A stretch of DNA of 9,228 nt from an uncultured Bacillota bacterium (GTDB lineage: Bacteria; Bacillota; Clostridia; Christensenellales; UBA1242). Under the pieces are notes generated by a model. The model searched no databases, was not told the origin of the DNA, and was given only the letters and a program-made list of their open reading frames with translations. The translations under genes and the position numbers were made by a program. The stretch lies in the NCBI GenBank assembly GCA_947088415.1, contig CAMUGK010000034.1, forward strand, positions 1 through 9,228, given 5' to 3'. Positions 6,688-9,228 of the stretch are shown in pieces (positions within the stretch are counted from its first letter, which is position 1; every line of letters begins with the position of its first letter).

Positions 6688-8835
6688 ATGAAAAAAGACG
6701 AAGTAAAACTAGAGTTATCTCATGTAAACAAGTTTTATAAACTTGGCAATAAAAACACATTTCAAGCACTCTCTGACATTAATATTTCTTTTAAAGCGAG
6801 TGAGCTTGTTTCTATTATTGGCGAAAGCGGAAGTGGCAAAAGCACGCTTATGAACTTAATTGGTGGGCTTGACAGCGACTTTGAAGGCGACATCATTGCC
6901 GACGGAATCAATCTTAAAGGACTTAAAGACAGAGATTTAGACAAATATCGCAAAAACAAAGTTGGTTTTGTTTTTCAATCTTTCAATCTAATTCCACACC
7001 TTTCAATCTTAGACAATGTGACAATTGCACTCACCCTTTCAAACGAAAAAGAAAGTGTCAAGCAAGAAAAAGCAATCAAACTTTTGACAAGGCTTGGACT
7101 TGAAAAGCAATTAAAGAAAAAGCCTAATCAACTTTCTGGTGGTCAAAAGCAACGCGTTGCCATTGCAAGAGCTTTAATCAATGAGCCAGAAATTATTTTG
7201 GCAGATGAGCCTACTGGAGCATTAGACAGTGGCACAACTTTACAAATTCTTGAAATTCTTAAAGAGATTGCCGATGAAGGTAAACTTGTAATAATGGTTA
7301 CTCACTCAGAAAAAGTTGCAAGCATTTCTTCAAGAGTTGTTGAAATTTCTGACGGAAAAATTATTCGAGACGAAAAGAACAAAAATTACAAAAAAGCAAC
7401 AAAACCTAAAAAGAATGCTATTGTCGACAATCAAGAACATAAAAAATCTTTAATGCAAAATCTTTCACTTTGGTCGGCTGTTAAACTTTCTTTCCATAAC
7501 ATGTGGGCAAGCAAAACCAAAAACTTACTTATGGCGTTTGGCGTTTCAATTTCTATACTTGCAATGATTGTTATGTTGGCATTTGGTTCTGGACTTACCG
7601 ACTATATTACAAATCTTGCAGAAGATTACAACAATCCATATTACGTTTCAATTTCCAAAAAAGCCAAAAAAACTCAAGATGATGGAATGGGCTCAGGATC
7701 GCCAATCAAACCACTTTTCTTTGACATTGAAAATAAAGATGAAAACAACAAAGACGAAGTTGACAGATTGATTGATGAACTTAATTTTGAACTTGAAAAA
7801 ACTGGCAAAGATTTTAGAATTGACAGAAACACCAACCTTTCTTTTGGCTTTAATATGATGACTTTTGGCACAAACACAAGTTTTTCTTTCCCTACAGGTC
7901 AAGATGGAAAATACGATGAAAACGGCGAAAAGAGTGCAAAAAAAGATATTTTCTTTATCTACACCACCCCTCCATACTATGACGATACAAAAATGGTTGC
8001 TGGCAAAATAAGCGGAATGAACGAAGTTTTGCTTTCAAAAGCCGCTGTTAAAGCCCTTGGCTTTGAAAGTCCTGAAGCACTTGTCGAAGCTAAACCTAAA
8101 ATTTCGATTAATATTCCAACACTTAGCATTGACACCGACAAAATTTCAACCGATGAACTTACTGGCAATCCTGTTGTTTCCGGAATTATTGATGTAACAA
8201 GTCTTTTTGAAAATTTCCCAGTTATGTATGTAGATTACAATTACATGCAAAAACTTGTTGAGTATTCAAAAGAAGTGAATGAAAATTCTGTTCCATTTGC
8301 ACCAACTTCCCTTTACATTAAAACCGACGACCCAAAAACTACCGACTTTTTAACAAGTTATCTCAATAGTCTTGACAACTATTCTGGCTCGGTTGAAGAA
8401 CAGTTTGCTGGAATGTTTAACAGCATGCTTTCAACCTTTTCAATTGCTCTTGCCGTAATTGCTGGAATTTCACTGATTGTTGCTGCAATTATGATTTTGG
8501 TGGTGCTTTATATGAGTGTAACCGAAAGAACGCGTGAAATTGGCGTTTTAAAATCTATCGGGGCAAGAAGCAAAGATATACGCAGAATTTTCTCAACAGA
8601 AAGTTTTCTTATAGGTCTTTTAAGCGGAATCGTTGGCATAATTATGTCACTAGTTGTAGGTTTAATTTTAATTATTGTTTTCAATGCAACATTAGGGCTT
8701 GCACCTATCAGTTTCCGTTGGTGGTATTTTGTAGGAGCTCTCGGCATAAGTGTGCTTATTTCAGTTCTTTCTGGACTTTACCCTGCTTCTAAAGCTGCCA
8801 AACTTGACCCAGTGGAGAGTTTAAGGCACGAATAG
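6688..8835 (+). CDS. MacB-like ABC transporter, fused ATPase and FtsX-type permease
   Basis: A 715-residue fusion. Residues 1-230 are a LolD/MacB-type ATPase: Walker A GESGSGKST (45-53), Q-loop FVFQSFNLI, signature LSGGQKQR (149-156), Walker B LADEPTGALD with Asp173 and Glu174, switch His206. A Lys-rich linker (to about 260) leads to membrane helix 1 (about 280-301), a roughly 284-residue extracytoplasmic domain of MacB periplasmic-core type (GMNEVLLSKAAVKALGFES is typical), then helices near 586-609, 638-668 and 680-700. The conserved cytoplasmic loop TERTREIGVLKSIGA and the end YPASKAAKLDPVESLRHE are hallmarks of FtsX/MacB permeases. Such proteins dimerise and drive substrate movement outside the membrane rather than through it. 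MacB in Gram-negatives works with MacA and TolC; neither is in this window. AGGAG (6678-6682) precedes ATG 6688 by 5 bases, 12 bases after the exporter gene, so it is third in the operon. Confidence 0.92.
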   Translation: MKKDEVKLELSHVNKFYKLGNKNTFQALSDINISFKASELVSIIGESGSGKSTLMNLIGGLDSDFEGDIIADGINLKGLKDRDLDKYRKNKVGFVFQSFNLIPHLSILDNVTIALTLSNEKESVKQEKAIKLLTRLGLEKQLKKKPNQLSGGQKQRVAIARALINEPEIILADEPTGALDSGTTLQILEILKEIADEGKLVIMVTHSEKVASISSRVVEISDGKIIRDEKNKNYKKATKPKKNAIVDNQEHKKSLMQNLSLWSAVKLSFHNMWASKTKNLLMAFGVSISILAMIVMLAFGSGLTDYITNLAEDYNNPYYVSISKKAKKTQDDGMGSGSPIKPLFFDIENKDENNKDEVDRLIDELNFELEKTGKDFRIDRNTNLSFGFNMMTFGTNTSFSFPTGQDGKYDENGEKSAKKDIFFIYTTPPYYDDTKMVAGKISGMNEVLLSKAAVKALGFESPEALVEAKPKISINIPTLSIDTDKISTDELTGNPVVSGIIDVTSLFENFPVMYVDYNYMQKLVEYSKEVNENSVPFAPTSLYIKTDDPKTTDFLTSYLNSLDNYSGSVEEQFAGMFNSMLSTFSIALAVIAGISLIVAAIMILVVLYMSVTERTREIGVLKSIGARSKDIRRIFSTESFLIGLLSGIVGIIMSLVVGLILIIVFNATLGLAPISFRWWYFVGALGISVLISVLSGLYPASKAAKLDPVESLRHE

Positions 8836-8850
8836 ATTAGTGGGGCACCC

Positions 8851-8895
8851 AAAGTTTTTAACGCGGGCACGCCTAAAGGCTAACCGCTAAACTTT
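8851..8895. repeat. Nested imperfect hairpin
   Basis: AAAGTTT (8851-8857) pairs with AAACTTT (8889-8895), GCGG (8863-8866) with CCGC (8884-8887), and GCC/GGC (8871-8873, 8878-8880) closes a TAAA loop. It is followed by CGGTTCCCC rather than T residues, so it does not look like a standard rho-independent terminator. It begins 15 bases after the operon's stop codon. Confidence 0.5.
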
Positions 8896-8919
8896 CGGTT
8901 CCCCTCCTAAGCCCCCTCC
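8896..8919. repeat. C-rich direct repeat, copy 1
   Basis: The copy begins CGGTTCCCCT and ends CCCCCTCC. It resembles 9095-9119 (CGGTTCCCCTTCCC...CTCCCTCC) with a few changes and one base of length difference. It precedes the hairpin at 8928-8951 in the same way that copy 2 precedes the hairpin at 9129-9159. Confidence 0.55.
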
Positions 8920-8927
8920 GCACTCTT

Positions 8928-8951
8928 GAAAAATCACGCTGTGCATTTTTC
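8928..8951. repeat. Hairpin, 10 bp with one bulged C
   Basis: GAAAAAT (8928-8934) pairs with ATTTTTC (8945-8951) and CAC (8935-8937) with GTG (8941-8943), leaving a GCT loop and a single bulged C at 8944. It sits between the C-rich repeat and copy 1 of the 42-base repeat. Confidence 0.6.
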
Positions 8952-8953
8952 TA

Positions 8954-8995
8954 CGAGATAGGGTGTCCTTACACATTTTTTGCCGTGCAAAGCCC
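8954..8995. repeat. 42-base direct repeat, copy 1
   Basis: The copy runs from CGAGATA through GTGTCCTTACACATTTTTTG to GCAAAGCCC. It matches 9187-9228 at 40 of 42 positions; only 8961-8962 (GG versus AA) differ. It contains the small palindrome TTTGC-CGT-GCAAA near its end. Confidence 0.9.
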
Positions 8996-9094
8996 TTCCC
9001 CAAAAAATGTTTCAGTCCAGTTTTAAAATACAAAAACATCCCCAATTTGTGACACGGACACGATTTGCTTTGCAAATCTAACTCGCTATCCTCG
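8954..9094. other. Candidate multi-branched structured element (RNA or cruciform)
   Basis: Nested complementary segments are visible by eye. CGAGATAG (8954-8961) pairs with CTATCCTCG (9086-9094) with one bulged C. GTGTCC (8963-8968) pairs with GGACAC (9056-9061). ACATTTTTTG (8973-8982) pairs with CAAAAAATGT (9001-9010). GATTTGC-TTT-GCAAATC (9062-9078) forms its own hairpin between the first two stems. The pairs are mutually compatible and give a three-way junction plus an inner stem. Strand and transcription are unknown: it could be part of the operon's 3' RNA, a separate small RNA, or an interspersed palindromic DNA element. No known RNA family is recognised. Confidence 0.4.
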
Positions 9095-9119
9095 CGGTTC
9101 CCCTTCCCAATCTCCCTCC
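9095..9119. repeat. C-rich direct repeat, copy 2
   Basis: This is the second copy of the CGGTTCCCC...CTCC segment at 8896-8919, 199 bases downstream. It marks the start of the second tandem unit, directly after the closing stem of the 8954-9094 element. Confidence 0.55.
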
Positions 9120-9128
9120 ATTAAGGTT

Positions 9129-9159
9129 GCAAAATTGAAAAACTATTTTTCAATTTTGC
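9129..9159. repeat. Perfect 14-bp hairpin with a 3-base loop
   Basis: GCAAAATTGAAAAA (9129-9142) is exactly complementary to TTTTTCAATTTTGC (9146-9159) around the loop CTA. With G-U pairs in RNA the stem could extend about four pairs further outward. It occupies the same place in unit 2 as the hairpin 8928-8951 does in unit 1, although its sequence is different. Confidence 0.85.
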
Positions 9160-9186
9160 GATTAAAAAGTGCCTAAGATACTTCGG

Positions 9187-9228
9187 CGAGATAAAGTGTC
9201 CTTACACATTTTTTGCCGTGCAAAGCCC
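9187..9228. repeat. 42-base direct repeat, copy 2, reaching the window end
   Basis: It matches 8954-8995 with two mismatches at an offset of 233 bases. The match continues to the last base of the window, so the true repeat may be longer and more units may follow. Confidence 0.88.

Larger units (their letters stand above)
8836..9228. other. Non-coding, C-rich, hairpin- and repeat-rich tail after the ABC operon
   Basis: No credible gene is found in these 393 bases. The composition changes sharply from the AT-rich genes to C-rich patches (8901-8919, 8993-9001, 9100-9119) mixed with A/T-rich hairpins. Two direct repeats occur in the same order with a hairpin between them, so the stretch looks like two tandem copies of a roughly 200-233 base unit, the second incomplete. 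No classical intrinsic terminator (GC stem plus U-run) is obvious, though the hairpins may still end transcription of the operon. Confidence 0.7.

Noticed and set aside
8841..8859. Terminator after the MacB-like gene (TGGG-GCA-CCCA followed by AAGTTTTT)
   Set aside because: The stem has only four pairs and the T-run is displaced, so it is too weak to call an intrinsic terminator.
8887..9075. 62-codon minus-strand open frame in the tail
   Set aside because: It runs through the hairpins and direct repeats, is Cys/Gly/Lys-rich with no domain-like pattern, and has no ribosome-binding site that I can see. The repeat structure explains the sequence better.
8954..9228. CRISPR-like array
   Set aside because: Only two copies of the 42-base repeat are seen, 233 bases apart, with non-uniform, self-complementary sequence between them and no cas genes.

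Overview
The window is AT-rich, uses strong Shine-Dalgarno sites (AGGAG type) and near-consensus sigma-A promoters, and its genes look like those of low-GC Firmicutes/Clostridia-type bacteria. An uncultured gut-type lineage is plausible, but the sequence alone does not fix the taxon. It holds six protein-coding genes in two divergent blocks and a 393-base non-coding tail. No tRNA, rRNA, transposase or CRISPR array is visible.

Left block, minus strand, transcribed from about 2930 toward position 1: (i) a 314-residue protein built mainly of eleven exact-length 17-residue repeats, probably a beta-solenoid, with a charged Lys/Glu tail; (ii) 11 bases further, a predicted membrane permease of the ArsP_2/'putative manganese transporter' type with a loop of 14 His and 6 Cys, whose ribosome-binding site overlaps the previous stop codon; (iii) after a strong promoter of its own, the N-terminal 277 residues of a Rho-like protein that runs off the window. 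The Rho-like protein keeps the Rho N-terminal helical domain and the cold-shock-like RNA-binding domain. Where Rho has its ATP-binding P-loop, no Walker A motif can be found.

Right block, plus strand, 3107-8835: a tight three-gene export operon behind a TTGACA-18-TATAAT promoter. The first two genes encode the two halves of a heterodimeric ABC exporter. Their nucleotide sites are asymmetric in the TM287/TM288 manner: the first subunit has Asp for the catalytic Glu and Gln for the switch His but a canonical SGGQ signature; the second has intact Walker B and switch His but a changed signature, SAGQ. They overlap by ATGA. The third gene is a MacB-like fused ATPase-permease (type VII ABC, mechanotransmission type) with a large extracytoplasmic domain. 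Together they suggest removal of, or resistance to, an amphipathic or peptide-like compound; the substrate cannot be read from the sequence.

The shared 214-base intergenic region (2893-3106) has back-to-back promoters, a perfect 6-4-6 palindrome just inside the left transcription unit, and an 11-bp-arm inverted repeat in the leader of the ABC operon. No regulator gene is present to match either site.

The tail (8836-9228) is unlike the rest: C-rich, with at least four hairpins, a 42-base direct repeat (two mismatches, copies 233 bases apart), a second C-rich direct repeat about 199 bases apart, and a set of nested complementary segments between 8954 and 9094 that can fold into a multi-branched structure. 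It looks like two tandem units of an intergenic repeat element or structured RNA, the second cut by the window end. This tail, the Rho-like protein without a P-loop and the 17-residue repeat protein are the least ordinary parts of the window.
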